Assembly: GCA_905233425.1 (NCBI GenBank)
Contig: CAJOEC010000023.1
Span: 38,314-102,313, forward strand
Source: an uncultured Prevotella sp.
Lineage (GTDB): Bacteria > Bacteroidota > Bacteroidia > Bacteroidales > Bacteroidaceae
Reading direction: 5' to 3'
Length of the DNA stretch: 64,000 nucleotides
Part shown: positions 52,049 to 61,380 of the stretch, piece after piece
Layout: each line of letters opens with the position of its first letter
Position numbering within the stretch: the first letter of the stretch is position 1
The notes under the pieces: model-generated
Told to the model about the DNA's origin: nothing
What the model saw: the letters and a program-made list of their open reading frames with translations, nothing else
Databases searched by the model: none
Position numbers and translations under genes: made by a program

Positions 52049-53653
52049 ATGGGAATTACCAGTATAGCAAGACATTTATTTGCCCCCCGCTGGCGCGAGC
52101 TTGAGCGTCACTATACGCAGGGCGAGCAGCTGCAGCGCGAGGTGCTGGCACGGCTGATAGACAAGGCCAAGGACACGGATTTCGGGCGGAAACATCTTTT
52201 CGCCGCCACGAAGACCTACGACGATTTCGTACGTAATACACCACTTTCCTCATACGAGGAGCTGAAGGGCGACATCGACCGTATGCGCCAGGGCGAGGCA
52301 GACCTGCTCTGGCCGGGGAGAGTGAAGTGGTACGCCAAGTCGAGCGGGACGACCAACGACAAGTCGAAGTTCATCCCCGTCTCGCCCGAAGGACTCCACC
52401 GTCTGCACTACCGAGGAGGCACCGACGTGGTGGCACTCTACTTGAGGAACAACCCGCAGAGCCGTATGTTCGACGGTCGCGGACTGATACTCGGCGGCAG
52501 CCACGCGCCTAACTACAATCTGCCAGGCTCGCTCGTCGGCGACCTCAGCGCCATACTCATCGAGAACATCAATCCATTGGTGAACCTCATCCGCGTGCCG
52601 TCGAAGAAAACGGCACTACTCTCCGATTTCGAGGTGAAGCGCGACCGCATAGCCCGCGAGGCGATGACAAAGAACGTGACCAACATCTCTGGCGTGCCCT
52701 CGTGGATGCTCTCGGTGCTCAACCGCGTCATGGAGCTGTCGGGGAAAAGCCATCTGGAAGAAGTGTGGCCCAACCTCGAGGTGTTCTTCCACGGTGGCGT
52801 GGCCTTCACGCCATACCGTGAACAGTATGAGCGACTTATCACCTCGCCGCTCATGCACTACATGGAGACATATAACGCCTCGGAAGGCTTCTTCGGAATC
52901 CAGGACGACCCAGCAGACAGGTCGATGCTACTCATGCTCGACTACGACTGCTTCTATGAGTTCATACCCACAGAGACCCTCCCCCAACCCCTCCCTGCAG
53001 GGAGGGGAGTATATACTTCTGCTGATGAAAGTCCAGTCTCAAAAGGTGACTACTCCCCTCCCTCACAGGGAGGGGCCGGGGGAGGGTCTGCTATTCCTCT
53101 TTGGGCCGTCGAGCCTGGCAAGAACTACGCCATGGTCATCTCGACGTCGTGCGGACTGTGGCGCTACATGATTGGCGATACCATACGCTTCACCTCGACC
53201 AACCCCTACAAGTTCGTCATCAGCGGCCGCACGAAATCGTTCATCAACGCCTTTGGCGAGGAGCTTATCGTCGACAATGCCGAGCAGGGACTGGCCTACG
53301 CCTGCGAGATGACCGGGGCGCAGGTGCTGGAATACACCGCCGCACCGGTGTTCATGGACCAGAACGCCCGCTGCCGCCACCAATGGCTGATAGAGTTCAG
53401 CACTCCCCCACCCGACCTCAGGCAGTTTGCCGACATTCTCGACCGAAAGCTACAGGAACTGAACAGCGACTACGAGGCAAAGCGCTACAAGAACATCACC
53501 CTGCAACCGTTGGAGATTATCTTTGCACGTCAGGGGCTCTTCAACGACTGGCTAAAATCGCGTGGAAAGCTGGGCGGACAGAACAAGGTGCCACGTCTCA
53601 GCAACAGCCGTGAGCACATCGACCGTCTTATAGAGATGAATACTCAGCAATGA
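52049..53653 (+). CDS. GH3 auxin-responsive promoter family protein (adenylating enzyme-like)
   Basis: The 534-residue protein has the ATP/AMP-binding signature YAKSSGTTNDKSKFIPV and the typical later motifs (SEGFFGIQ, GDTIRFTS, RTKSFINAFGEELI). GH3 enzymes join amino acids to carboxylates through acyl-adenylates; the bacterial substrate is unknown. Residues about 310-346 (LPQPLPAGRGVYTS..., PPSQGGAGGGSA) are encoded by an inverted-repeat insertion of exactly 111 bp, in frame. ATG 52049 is used; the longer frame overlaps the upstream gene. It converges with ribD, overlapping by 26 bp. Confidence 0.85.
   Translation: MGITSIARHLFAPRWRELERHYTQGEQLQREVLARLIDKAKDTDFGRKHLFAATKTYDDFVRNTPLSSYEELKGDIDRMRQGEADLLWPGRVKWYAKSSGTTNDKSKFIPVSPEGLHRLHYRGGTDVVALYLRNNPQSRMFDGRGLILGGSHAPNYNLPGSLVGDLSAILIENINPLVNLIRVPSKKTALLSDFEVKRDRIAREAMTKNVTNISGVPSWMLSVLNRVMELSGKSHLEEVWPNLEVFFHGGVAFTPYREQYERLITSPLMHYMETYNASEGFFGIQDDPADRSMLLMLDYDCFYEFIPTETLPQPLPAGRGVYTSADESPVSKGDYSPPSQGGAGGGSAIPLWAVEPGKNYAMVISTSCGLWRYMIGDTIRFTSTNPYKFVISGRTKSFINAFGEELIVDNAEQGLAYACEMTGAQVLEYTAAPVFMDQNARCRHQWLIEFSTPPPDLRQFADILDRKLQELNSDYEAKRYKNITLQPLEIIFARQGLFNDWLKSRGKLGGQNKVPRLSNSREHIDRLIEMNTQQ
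52977..53087. repeat. In-frame palindromic insertion in GH3-family gene
   Basis: Inverted arms ACCCTCCCCCAACCCCTCCC... and ...GGGAGGGGCCGGGGGAGGGT, 22 bp, enclose a central spacer. Total 111 bp, so the reading frame is kept. Confidence 0.8.
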
Positions 53654-54569
53654 TGTTCTGGCCGTAGGTCATCGTCCTGCGAAGCACCGCGTCCGACGGG
53701 ACAGTGGGCGCAGCCGTACCTTTCCCGACAGTAAGGCCGATGTTTGTCTCAACACGCATTTCGTCCCACAACCCTCCGTCGATAAACGACTGGAGGGTTT
53801 TTCTTCCACCCTCGACAATAAGAGTCTGGATATTATCGGTATAGAGGTTGTCCATATCGAGCGGATGACTGCTGTCCAAGACTATGCGCCGTGGGCTGTC
53901 ACCAACCCAGTGGCGCACGTTCAGCTGAGGGTGCTCACGCTCGTCGGTGATGCGACCCACGACAATGGCATCGGCCTCGGAGCGCAACTTGTGGCACAGC
54001 ATCTGGGTGAACGGCGAAGAGATCTGCAGACTTCGACCGTCGTCATCGATGAACCCGTCGGCAGTCTGCGCCCATTTCAAGATGATGTATGGCCTGTGCA
54101 GCCTGTGGAAAGTGAAGAAACGGCGGTTCAGGCGGCGGCAGTCATCCTCAAGAACCCCCACGGTGACGCTGACGCCCGCACGTCGCAGTTTCTCAATGCC
54201 ACGGCCTTGAACCTTGGCGAAATCGTCCTGGCAGCCCACGACGACACGGCGCACACCTTTGCTTATGATTAGGTCGGCACATGGGGGTGTCTTGCCAAAA
54301 TGCGAGCAAGGCTCCAGGCTGACGTATAACGTGGACTCTGGCAGGAGCGGCTCGTCGGCAGGAGCCACCGAGGCAAAGGCGTTCACCTCGGCATGGGCCT
54401 CGCCGCAACGCACATGAAAGCCCTCACCAATGATGCGTCCGTCGGCAGAGACAATCACCGCGCCAACCATAGGATTAGGACGTGCCCCATGCTGTCCGCA
54501 CATTGCCAACTGCAGACATCGGCGCATGAACATCTCATGGTTTCCCACATCGGCGGTAGTTTGCGTCAT
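53628..54569 (-). CDS. ribD: Riboflavin biosynthesis bifunctional deaminase/reductase
   Basis: The 313-residue enzyme carries an N-terminal deaminase domain with zinc motifs HAEVNAFA and PCSHFGKTPPC, and a C-terminal reductase domain (RIVLDSSHPL, LIVEGGRKTL). It makes 5-amino-6-ribitylamino-uracil phosphate precursors for riboflavin. Its start codon overlaps the cdsA stop by 4 bp. Its 3' end overlaps the GH3-family gene. Confidence 0.92.
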   Translation of the reverse strand: MTQTTADVGNHEMFMRRCLQLAMCGQHGARPNPMVGAVIVSADGRIIGEGFHVRCGEAHAEVNAFASVAPADEPLLPESTLYVSLEPCSHFGKTPPCADLIISKGVRRVVVGCQDDFAKVQGRGIEKLRRAGVSVTVGVLEDDCRRLNRRFFTFHRLHRPYIILKWAQTADGFIDDDGRSLQISSPFTQMLCHKLRSEADAIVVGRITDEREHPQLNVRHWVGDSPRRIVLDSSHPLDMDNLYTDNIQTLIVEGGRKTLQSFIDGGLWDEMRVETNIGLTVGKGTAAPTVPSDAVLRRTMTYGQNIIAEYSSL

Positions 54570-55408
54570 AGCAATGTAAGGGTAAACAGGTAGACCACGG
54601 CTGCCGGCATGGCCAAAAGAGTGGAGTCGAAGCGGTCAAGCATCCCGCCATGGCCGGGCAGGATGTTACCGCTGTCCTTGATGCCCAGTGTGCGCTTAAA
54701 GAGGCTCTCAACGAGGTCGCCCCATGTGCCGAAGACCACGACGACAAGCCCCAGTCCTGCCCATTGCCACAGTGTGAGGTTTGACTGTCCCGGGGCATGG
54801 ACATTGAGCTGATGCCAGACGAGGGCAGACGCCAAGACCACCAGCACGGCCCCGCCGATGCTACCCTCCCACGACTTGCCCGGCGACACACGTGGAAAAA
54901 GCTTATGGCGGCCAAGCAACGACCCCACGCAGTAGGCGCCGGCATCGTTAAGCCACAGAAAGACAAAGACACTCAGCGGCAGCACAGGCGAGTATTCCCC
55001 GGCGGCGGGGAAGGCCAGCACGTTGAGCATTGAGAACGGCAATGCCACGTAAAGCTGCGGGAACATGGTGTAGGCCCAGTTGTTCACAGGATCCTTCGCC
55101 TGCAGATACAACTCGGCGACAAGCAGATAGATTATCGTTATGAGATAGGGTATGAACACGGTGTCACTCGTCACCCTGCCGCTGCAATGGCCAGCCATGG
55201 CAAGGAAGAAATAGACACCCGCAACAGTTGAGATGAAGCGGTTCACCTGGACGAAGGGACGCTCATTAACCAGCCCCACAAGCTCCCAGATGGTCATTCC
55301 CGTGACCAAGGCGAAAAGAAACACCATGGCCAGCGGGTTGAGAAAACTTACAACGATGGTGGCGACGAAAAAGACGCTCGTGACAGTCCTGATTAGAAAG
55401 TTCTTCAT
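54566..55408 (-). CDS. cdsA: Phosphatidate cytidylyltransferase
   Basis: The 280-residue membrane protein has eight or so hydrophobic segments and the CdsA signature near the C-terminus (GDLVESLFKRTLGIKDSG, LPGHGGMLDRFDS). It makes CDP-diacylglycerol for phospholipid synthesis. It is followed by ribD with a 4-bp overlap. Confidence 0.93.
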   Translation of the reverse strand: MKNFLIRTVTSVFFVATIVVSFLNPLAMVFLFALVTGMTIWELVGLVNERPFVQVNRFISTVAGVYFFLAMAGHCSGRVTSDTVFIPYLITIIYLLVAELYLQAKDPVNNWAYTMFPQLYVALPFSMLNVLAFPAAGEYSPVLPLSVFVFLWLNDAGAYCVGSLLGRHKLFPRVSPGKSWEGSIGGAVLVVLASALVWHQLNVHAPGQSNLTLWQWAGLGLVVVVFGTWGDLVESLFKRTLGIKDSGNILPGHGGMLDRFDSTLLAMPAAVVYLFTLTLL

Positions 55409-55438
55409 ACCAATGTCGCTTCGATTGAAAATGTAATG

Positions 55439-55864
55439 TCAGTTGAAGAAAAAGAAGAAATAGGCGGCAACCCATTGGCGTGGTATTCCTGAAACCTTGC
55501 CTATGCTCGAACCATTGCCGTTGCGCACGGTACCGTCGCTTTCCACCTTGCCTATGCTTGAGCCGCTGCCGTTGCGAACAGTTCCGTCGCTGTCAATCTT
55601 GCCAATACTTGAGCCGCTACCGTTGCGAACAGTCCCGTCGCTGTCAATCTTGCCAATGCGCGAGCCGCTGCCGTTGCGCACAGTCCCGTCGCTTTCTATC
55701 CTGCCTATAGCCGAGCCAGAGCTGTTGCGCACAGTCCCGTTGTTCTCTATCTTACCACAGCTTGAACCTCTGCTGTTGTAAACCGTCTGGGCCTGAACCC
55801 CTGACGTGGAAGCCAGCGCCAGGAACAAAAATAACACACGTAATGTTCTATAAAAAGTTTTCAT
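55439..55864 (-). CDS. Small secreted protein with about six tandem repeats
   Basis: The 141-residue protein has a signal peptide (LRVLFLFLALASTSGVQAQ), then about six 17-residue units of the form SGSxIGKIxxDGTVRNG, and ends in an aromatic tail (VAAYFFFFFN). Repeats of this type in Bacteroidota proteins are expected to form a small beta-flower/MORN-like structure (inference). The DNA repeats are near-identical (51 bp). It overlaps the gpsA stop by 4 bp. Confidence 0.7.
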   Translation of the reverse strand: MKTFYRTLRVLFLFLALASTSGVQAQTVYNSRGSSCGKIENNGTVRNSSGSAIGRIESDGTVRNGSGSRIGKIDSDGTVRNGSGSSIGKIDSDGTVRNGSGSSIGKVESDGTVRNGNGSSIGKVSGIPRQWVAAYFFFFFN

Positions 55865-56847
55865 CGGAAAGAGTCGGTTAGAAGTTTTATTTCTATCTGA
55901 GGCGATATGCGCTCGTACAATATATTATATACAGCGTCGAGGATGGGCATGTTCACGTGCCAGTGGCGGTTTATCTCCTTCATGCACTTTGTTCCAAAGT
56001 AGCCCTCGGCAATCATCTCCATCTCCATCTGTGCGCTCTTTACTGAGTAGCCCTTGCCTATCATGGTTCCGAATACGCGGTTGCGCGAGAAGTTAGAGTA
56101 GCCCGTCACAAGGAGGTCGCCCAAGTAGACGCTGTCGTAGACGTTGCGCTCGATGGGATGGACGGTCTGCAGGAATCGCGCCATCTCCTGTACGGCATTC
56201 GACATGAGGACAGCCTGGAAATTATCGCCGAACTTCAGTCCGGAACAGATGCCGGCGGCAATGGCATAGACATTCTTCAGCACCGACGAATACTCTATCC
56301 CCACCACGTCGGTCGAGGTCTTAGTCTTGATGAACTGGCTGTTGAGGACTTCTGCAAACTGCTGTGCCTTCTCCTCGTCGCTGCATCCCACGGTGAGGTA
56401 GCTCAGACGCTCTAAGGCGACTTCCTCGGCGTGGCTGGGGCCTCCGAGACAGGCGAGGTTGTCGTGTGGCACGTCGAATGCCTGATGGAAATACTCCGAG
56501 CAGATGAGATTCTCGTCGGGTACGATGCCCTTAATGGCGGTGACGATGAACTTGTCCTTGAGGCGTGTCTTCAGCTTGCGCAGATGGTTCTTCAGGTAGG
56601 GCGAGGGCACTACGAAGACGAGCGTGTCGTAGGCATCGGTGATGCGGCTGAGGTCGCTGTCGAAGTGAATCTCCTCGATGTTGAAATGCACGCTGGTCAG
56701 GTAGCTGGGGTTGTGGCCAAGGCGGCGGAAGTCCTCTATCTGGTCTTCACGTCGCATGTACCAACCAATGTGGTGCGTGTGCTGCACCACAATCTTGGCA
56801 ATGGCCGTTGCCCACGAGCCTCCTCCTATGATAGCTATCTTAGACAT
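55861..56847 (-). CDS. gpsA: Glycerol-3-phosphate dehydrogenase [NAD(P)+]
   Basis: The 328-residue enzyme has the Rossmann motif IGGGSWATAIAK, a GGPSHAEEVA segment and the catalytic Lys region SVLKNVYAIAAGIC. It makes sn-glycerol-3-phosphate for phospholipids. In Bacteroidales it normally follows lysS; here the pair is split by a GxxExxY gene flanked by repeat arrays. The start codon lies 14 bp from the first repeat unit. Confidence 0.93.
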   Translation of the reverse strand: MSKIAIIGGGSWATAIAKIVVQHTHHIGWYMRREDQIEDFRRLGHNPSYLTSVHFNIEEIHFDSDLSRITDAYDTLVFVVPSPYLKNHLRKLKTRLKDKFIVTAIKGIVPDENLICSEYFHQAFDVPHDNLACLGGPSHAEEVALERLSYLTVGCSDEEKAQQFAEVLNSQFIKTKTSTDVVGIEYSSVLKNVYAIAAGICSGLKFGDNFQAVLMSNAVQEMARFLQTVHPIERNVYDSVYLGDLLVTGYSNFSRNRVFGTMIGKGYSVKSAQMEMEMIAEGYFGTKCMKEINRHWHVNMPILDAVYNILYERISPQIEIKLLTDSFR

Positions 56848-56861
56848 AACTACAGTTTTGC

Positions 56862-57205
56862 GACAGAACTACATAAAAACTTATTTTTCGACAGAACTAC
56901 ATAAAAACATATTTTTCGACAGAACTACATAAAAACTTATTTTTCGACAGAACTACATAAAAACATATTTTTCGACAGAACTACATAAAAACATATTTTT
57001 GACAGAACTACATAAAAACATATTTTTCGACAGAACTACATAAAAACATATTTTTCGACAGAACTACATAAAAACATATTTTTGACAGAACTACATAAAA
57101 ACATATTTTTTGACAGAACTACATAAGGACAGATTTATGACAGAACTACATAAGGACAGATTTATGACAGAACTACATAAAAACAGATTTTTGACAGAAG
57201 GAGAG
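56862..57205. repeat. Left array flanking the GxxExxY gene
   Basis: Twelve units of 27-28 bp (GACAGAACTACATAAAAACA plus a T-rich tail) and one degenerate unit. Near-identical, no unique spacers. Starts 14 bp from the gpsA start codon. Confidence 0.9.
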
Positions 57206-57214
57206 AAGGGCAAA

Positions 57215-57619
57215 TTATTGATGGGTGTATGTTTGGTTGAAGGTGGAAGGGCGATAAGTACGAAATTTGCGCTTAATCTCCAGTTTCTCACCACCGAAGT
57301 TAATAAGCAGACCGTTTTCTATATTAGCGACATTGAGATAGTTCACCAATTGAACCTCGTTGGCCGTCACAAGAGCTTGATTGGCTTTCAACTCCAGTAC
57401 CACACAGTCGTTAACGACCATGTCAGAACGATAGGTGCCAATGAGCGTGCCTTTGTATCTCACATCGTATGGAACCTCACTGAGTACCTCAAGCCCTCTT
57501 GACTTCATCTCCAGAAACATAGCGTTCTTGTAGAGTTTTTCCTCGAAGCCCTGCTTCAGATATTTTCTCACCTCCACAGCACAATCTATAATAATCTTTA
57601 TCACTTCCTCTACATCCAT
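57215..57619 (-). CDS. GxxExxY protein
   Basis: The 134-residue protein begins MDVEEVIKIIIDCAVEV and contains GFEEKLYKNA, the GxxExxY motif, with YRSDMVVNDCVVLELKAN, a PD-(D/E)XK-nuclease-like core (Asp, Glu-x-Lys). The family is widespread in Bacteroidota and has no established function. It lies alone between two inverted arrays of 27-28-bp repeats (56862-57205 and 57645-57910). Confidence 0.85.
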   Translation of the reverse strand: MDVEEVIKIIIDCAVEVRKYLKQGFEEKLYKNAMFLEMKSRGLEVLSEVPYDVRYKGTLIGTYRSDMVVNDCVVLELKANQALVTANEVQLVNYLNVANIENGLLINFGGEKLEIKRKFRTYRPSTFNQTYTHQ

Positions 57620-57644
57620 AATTTTTCGTATTCTTTTATGTTCT

Positions 57645-57910
57645 TATGTTTTTATGTCAAACAATTGTTCTTATGTCAAACATTTGTACTTATGTCCTTA
57701 TGTCAAACATTTGTACTTATGTCCTTATGTCAAACATTTGTACTTATGTCCTTATGTCAAGCATTTGTACTTATGTCCTTCAAACATTTGTACTTATGTC
57801 CTTATGTCAAGCATTTGTACTTATGTCCTTATGTCAAACATTTGTACTTATGTCCTTATGTCAAGCATTTGTACTTATGTCCTTATGTCAAAAAATGTTC
57901 TTATGTAGTT
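57645..57910. repeat. Right array flanking the GxxExxY gene
   Basis: About nine units of 27 bp (TTATGTCAAACATTTGTACT plus TATGTCC). Inverted relative to the left array; the outermost unit (TTCTTATGTAGTTTTGTC) matches the left unit best and holds the lysS stop codon. Confidence 0.9.
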
Positions 57911-59646
57911 TTGTCTAAAGGACTCACTTTGTCAATCCACCCCTGTACTTCTGTCACAGAGGGTTTGTCGTAGCCAAGCTTGTATTTCTTCACAATCTCG
58001 CCAATCTTCTGCTGCAGTCCCTGAGCCTTCTGGTCCTTGATGTCGGAGAGGAGGTAGAAGCCGGCCTTGCGCAGCACGTAGACCCAGTCCTCGGCGACGC
58101 CAATCTCGGCCCACTCTTGTATGCTGCTCTGCGGGGCCTTCTTCTCAGGCTTCATCTGCGGGAAGAAGAGCACCTCCTGTATGAAGGTCTTACCCGTCAT
58201 GAGCATGACGAGGCGGTCGATGCCGATGCCGATGCCAGAGGTCGGCGGCATACCATACTGCAGCGCACGCAGGAAGTCCTGGTCGATGATCATGGCCTCG
58301 TCGTCGCCCTTGTCGGCCAGCCGCATCTGCTCCTTGAAGCGCTCCTCCTGGTCGATGGGGTCGTTCAGCTCGGAGTATGCGTTGGCCAGCTCCTTGCCGT
58401 TCACCATCAGCTCGAAGCGCTCCGTCAGTCCGGGCTTTGAGCGGTGCATCTTCGTCAGCGGCGACATCTCCACAGGATAGTCGGTAATAAAGGTGGGCTG
58501 GATGAATGTTCCCTCGCAGAACTCGCCGAACAGCTCGTCGATGAGCTTTCCCTTGCCCATGGTCTCGTCGACGTCCATGCCTTTCGACAGACAGAAGGCA
58601 CGTATCTCCTCCTCCGTCTTGCCTTCGCAGTCGAAGCCCGTCTTCTCCTTGATGGCGTCGAGGATGGGCAGACGGCGGTAAGGGGCCTTGAACGAGACTA
58701 TCTGTCCGTCGATTTCCCTTTCGGGCTTGCCGTTCACGGCGATGCAGACCGTCTCCAAGAGCTTCTCGGTGAATGACATCATCCAGTTGTAGTCCTTATA
58801 CTGCACGTAGAGTTCCATGCAGGTGAACTCCGGGTTGTGGTTGCGGTCCATGCCCTCGTTGCGGAAGTTCTTGCCAATCTCATAGACACCCTCGAAGCCG
58901 CCCACGATGAGGCGTTTCAAGTAAAGCTCTGTGGCGATGCGCATGTACATGTCCTGGTCGAGGGCATTGAAATGGGTCATAAAAGGACGGGCCGATGCAC
59001 CTCCGGCGAGGAGTTGGAGGGTGGGAGTTTCGACTTCGGTGTAACCGGCCTCGTCCAGTACCTTTCTAATAGTCCTGATAATTGTTGCCCTTTGCAGGAA
59101 CGTGTCCTTCACGCCGTCGTTGACCACAAGGTCGACGTAGCGCTGGCGGTAGCGCAGCTCGGGGTCGTCGAACTTGTCGTAGGCCACGCCGTCCTTGTAT
59201 TTCACGATGGGCAGCGGCTTCAACGACTTCGACAGCAGCGTCAGCTCTTTGGCGTGAACGCTGATCTCGCCTGTCTGCGTGCGGAACACGAAGCCCTTCA
59301 CGCCGATGAAATCGCCGATGTCTAACAGCTTCTTGAACACCACATTGTATAAATCCTTGTTCTCACCAGGGCAGATGTCATCGCGGGTCACATACACCTG
59401 TATGCGTCCCTTCGAGTCCTGCAATTCTGCAAAGCTGGCCTTGCCCATCACACGGCAGCTCATCATGCGGCCTGCTATGCACACCTCACGCGGCTCGGCA
59501 TCGTCGCTGAAGTTGCTGACAATCTCGGTGGAAAAGGCATTGGTGGGGTACTCAGCTGCGGGGTAAGGGTCGATGCCCTGTCGGCGCAGTTCTTCGAGCG
59601 ACTGCCGGCGCAGTATCTCTTGCTCGCTTAATTCAAGTATATTCAT
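57901..59646 (-). CDS. lysS: Lysyl-tRNA synthetase (class II)
   Basis: The 581-residue enzyme has an N-terminal OB-fold anticodon-binding domain (about 55-170) and class II catalytic motifs: [15 protein letters not shown] (motif 2) and [14 protein letters not shown] (motif 3). A C-terminal extension of about 70 residues ([15 protein letters not shown]...) is common in Bacteroidota. Its final codons and stop (Lys-Thr-Thr-stop) coincide with the first unit of the repeat array, so the array reaches into the gene end. Confidence 0.95.
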   Translation of the reverse strand: MNILELSEQEILRRQSLEELRRQGIDPYPAAEYPTNAFSTEIVSNFSDDAEPREVCIAGRMMSCRVMGKASFAELQDSKGRIQVYVTRDDICPGENKDLYNVVFKKLLDIGDFIGVKGFVFRTQTGEISVHAKELTLLSKSLKPLPIVKYKDGVAYDKFDDPELRYRQRYVDLVVNDGVKDTFLQRATIIRTIRKVLDEAGYTEVETPTLQLLAGGASARPFMTHFNALDQDMYMRIATELYLKRLIVGGFEGVYEIGKNFRNEGMDRNHNPEFTCMELYVQYKDYNWMMSFTEKLLETVCIAVNGKPEREIDGQIVSFKAPYRRLPILDAIKEKTGFDCEGKTEEEIRAFCLSKGMDVDETMGKGKLIDELFGEFCEGTFIQPTFITDYPVEMSPLTKMHRSKPGLTERFELMVNGKELANAYSELNDPIDQEERFKEQMRLADKGDDEAMIIDQDFLRALQYGMPPTSGIGIGIDRLVMLMTGKTFIQEVLFFPQMKPEKKAPQSSIQEWAEIGVAEDWVYVLRKAGFYLLSDIKDQKAQGLQQKIGEIVKKYKLGYDKPSVTEVQGWIDKVSPLDKTT

Positions 59647-59680
59647 ATTATTGTTCAGTTATTTAGTTCCATTCAGCGTG

Positions 59681-59711
59681 CAAAGATACGAATAAAAGGC
59701 GTAACTAACAA
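59681..59711 (-). promoter_or_regulatory. Promoter of lysS
   Basis: Minus strand TTG, 20 nt, TATCTTTG (59681-59688). Confidence 0.65.
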
Positions 59712-59758
59712 GCAATTTGTTTCATTTTTTACTGCCACGGGCATATATTTTACAAAAA

Positions 59759-59790
59759 TTTGGTAGTGTCACATAAAAGCCTTAACTTTG
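59759..59790 (+). promoter_or_regulatory. Promoter of the flippase gene
   Basis: TTTG, 20 nt, TAACTTTG (59783-59790). Confidence 0.65.
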
Positions 59791-59814
59791 CACCGTGAAA
59801 AATCAACTGTCAGT

Positions 59815-61380
59815 ATGGGTGAAAGGGTTCGCAGAAGCGTTATGAACATGAAGGTGGGGATGCTGTTCTACGTCCTCAGTCTCTTCCTTGCTTTTTTCTC
59901 ACGAAAGGTGTTCCTCGACTGCCTTGGGGCTGAGTTCATCGGCCTGACGGGTATGCTGATGAACATCATGAGCTTCCTCAGCGTGGCAGAGCTGGGCGTT
60001 GGCACAAGCATCGTCTATTTCCTTTACAAGCCGCTGCAGGAAGACAACCATGAGGAGACGTGCCACGTCATGTCGATGCTGGCCTATCTCTATCGCTGCA
60101 TAGGCCTGGTGATTGGCGGCGCAGGCGTGGTGGTAAGCCTATTCTTCCCTTGGTGGTTCGGCAGTCTGGAGACCACGAGCCTGCCGCTGGTCTATTTCGC
60201 CTTCTACGCCTTCTTGGCCACCTCGGTGTCGGGCTATGTCTTCAACTACAAGCAGCTCCTGGTGTCGGCAAACCAGAAACAATATCTTGTGAACGCCTAT
60301 TTCCAGACCATCGGCATAGTGCAGAGCCTGACGCAGATAGTGCTGGCATGGTACTACCGCAACCTATGGCTCTGGGTGGTCGTGGGCCTGCTGTTCACCA
60401 TCATCGGCATCATCGCCTTCAACTATCGCATACGCCAGCTCTACCCCTGGCTGCACGTAAGCCTCAGCGAAGGCAAGGCGAACCTGAAGCACTACCCCGA
60501 GGTGATGCGAAAGACCAAGCAGATATTCATGCAGAAAGTGAAGGACTTCATCCTCTACCGCAGCGACGAACTGCTCGTCGGAGCCTTTGTGTCGGTGACG
60601 CAAGTGGCTTTCTTCGGCAACTACACCATTGTCACCAACAAGCTCAATTTCCTTGTCAACATTCTTAGCGACGGCATGAATGCCGGGGTGGGCAACCTGA
60701 TTGCCGAAGGCAACGACCGCAACACGATGAAGGTGTTCTGGGAGCTTACGGCCATACGTTTTCTCATCGTCGGCGTCATCATCTTTGGCCTGCTTCTCAT
60801 GCTGCAACCATTCGTGGGCTGCTGGTTCGGCCGCGAGTATGTGCTCGACGACATCATTGTCTATCTGCTGCTCACAAACATCTTCATCTTCCTCTCGCGG
60901 GGCGTGGTGCAAATGTATATCTCTGCCTGCGGCCTGTTCTCCGACGTGTGGACGGCATGGACAGAGCTGGCGCTGAACATCGGCATCACCCTTGCCCTGG
61001 CTCCTTTCTACGGTATTGTGGGCATATTGCTTGGAAAGATTGTCAGCGTGTTCTTCATCGCCATGTTTTGGAAGCCCTATTTCCTCTTCAGCCGAGGACT
61101 GGGCAAGAGCGTGGGAGTCTACTGGCGCGGCATGGCTCCGTGCTACACCATCTTCGCCCTGTTCGCAATCATTACGATACTGCTGTCACACTACGTGGTG
61201 ACCCCACGATGCACGTCGATAGCAAGTCTCATTCTCATAGGAGGGGCAGCATATATCCCTGTCGTTACCGTCTATGCCGCGACGCTGTTTGTTTTTACGA
61301 ATGGAATGAAGTATTTCGTGGCACGCAAGCCGAAGATATACAACCTGTTGTCGTTCCTTGTCAGAACACCGAAGGCATGA
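59815..61380 (+). CDS. Polysaccharide flippase (Wzx-like, MATE/MOP superfamily)
   Basis: The 521-residue protein has about 12-14 hydrophobic segments and the start region MNMKVGMLFYVLSLFLAF, as in lipid-linked oligosaccharide flippases. It would move undecaprenyl-linked sugars across the inner membrane. The promoter TTTG-N20-TAACTTTG ends at 59790, so ATG 59815 is preferred to the upstream TTG. Its 3' end overlaps the acyltransferase gene by 20 bp, convergent. Confidence 0.8.
   Translation: MGERVRRSVMNMKVGMLFYVLSLFLAFFSRKVFLDCLGAEFIGLTGMLMNIMSFLSVAELGVGTSIVYFLYKPLQEDNHEETCHVMSMLAYLYRCIGLVIGGAGVVVSLFFPWWFGSLETTSLPLVYFAFYAFLATSVSGYVFNYKQLLVSANQKQYLVNAYFQTIGIVQSLTQIVLAWYYRNLWLWVVVGLLFTIIGIIAFNYRIRQLYPWLHVSLSEGKANLKHYPEVMRKTKQIFMQKVKDFILYRSDELLVGAFVSVTQVAFFGNYTIVTNKLNFLVNILSDGMNAGVGNLIAEGNDRNTMKVFWELTAIRFLIVGVIIFGLLLMLQPFVGCWFGREYVLDDIIVYLLLTNIFIFLSRGVVQMYISACGLFSDVWTAWTELALNIGITLALAPFYGIVGILLGKIVSVFFIAMFWKPYFLFSRGLGKSVGVYWRGMAPCYTIFALFAIITILLSHYVVTPRCTSIASLILIGGAAYIPVVTVYAATLFVFTNGMKYFVARKPKIYNLLSFLVRTPKA

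Noticed and set aside
56862..57910. Tandem arrays as CRISPR
   Set aside because: Units are contiguous and near-identical, with no unique spacers and no cas genes in the window.
57638..57973. Plus-strand ORFs coding ICTYVLMS-type repeats
   Set aside because: Pure translation of the right repeat array; no start signals and the three frames look alike.
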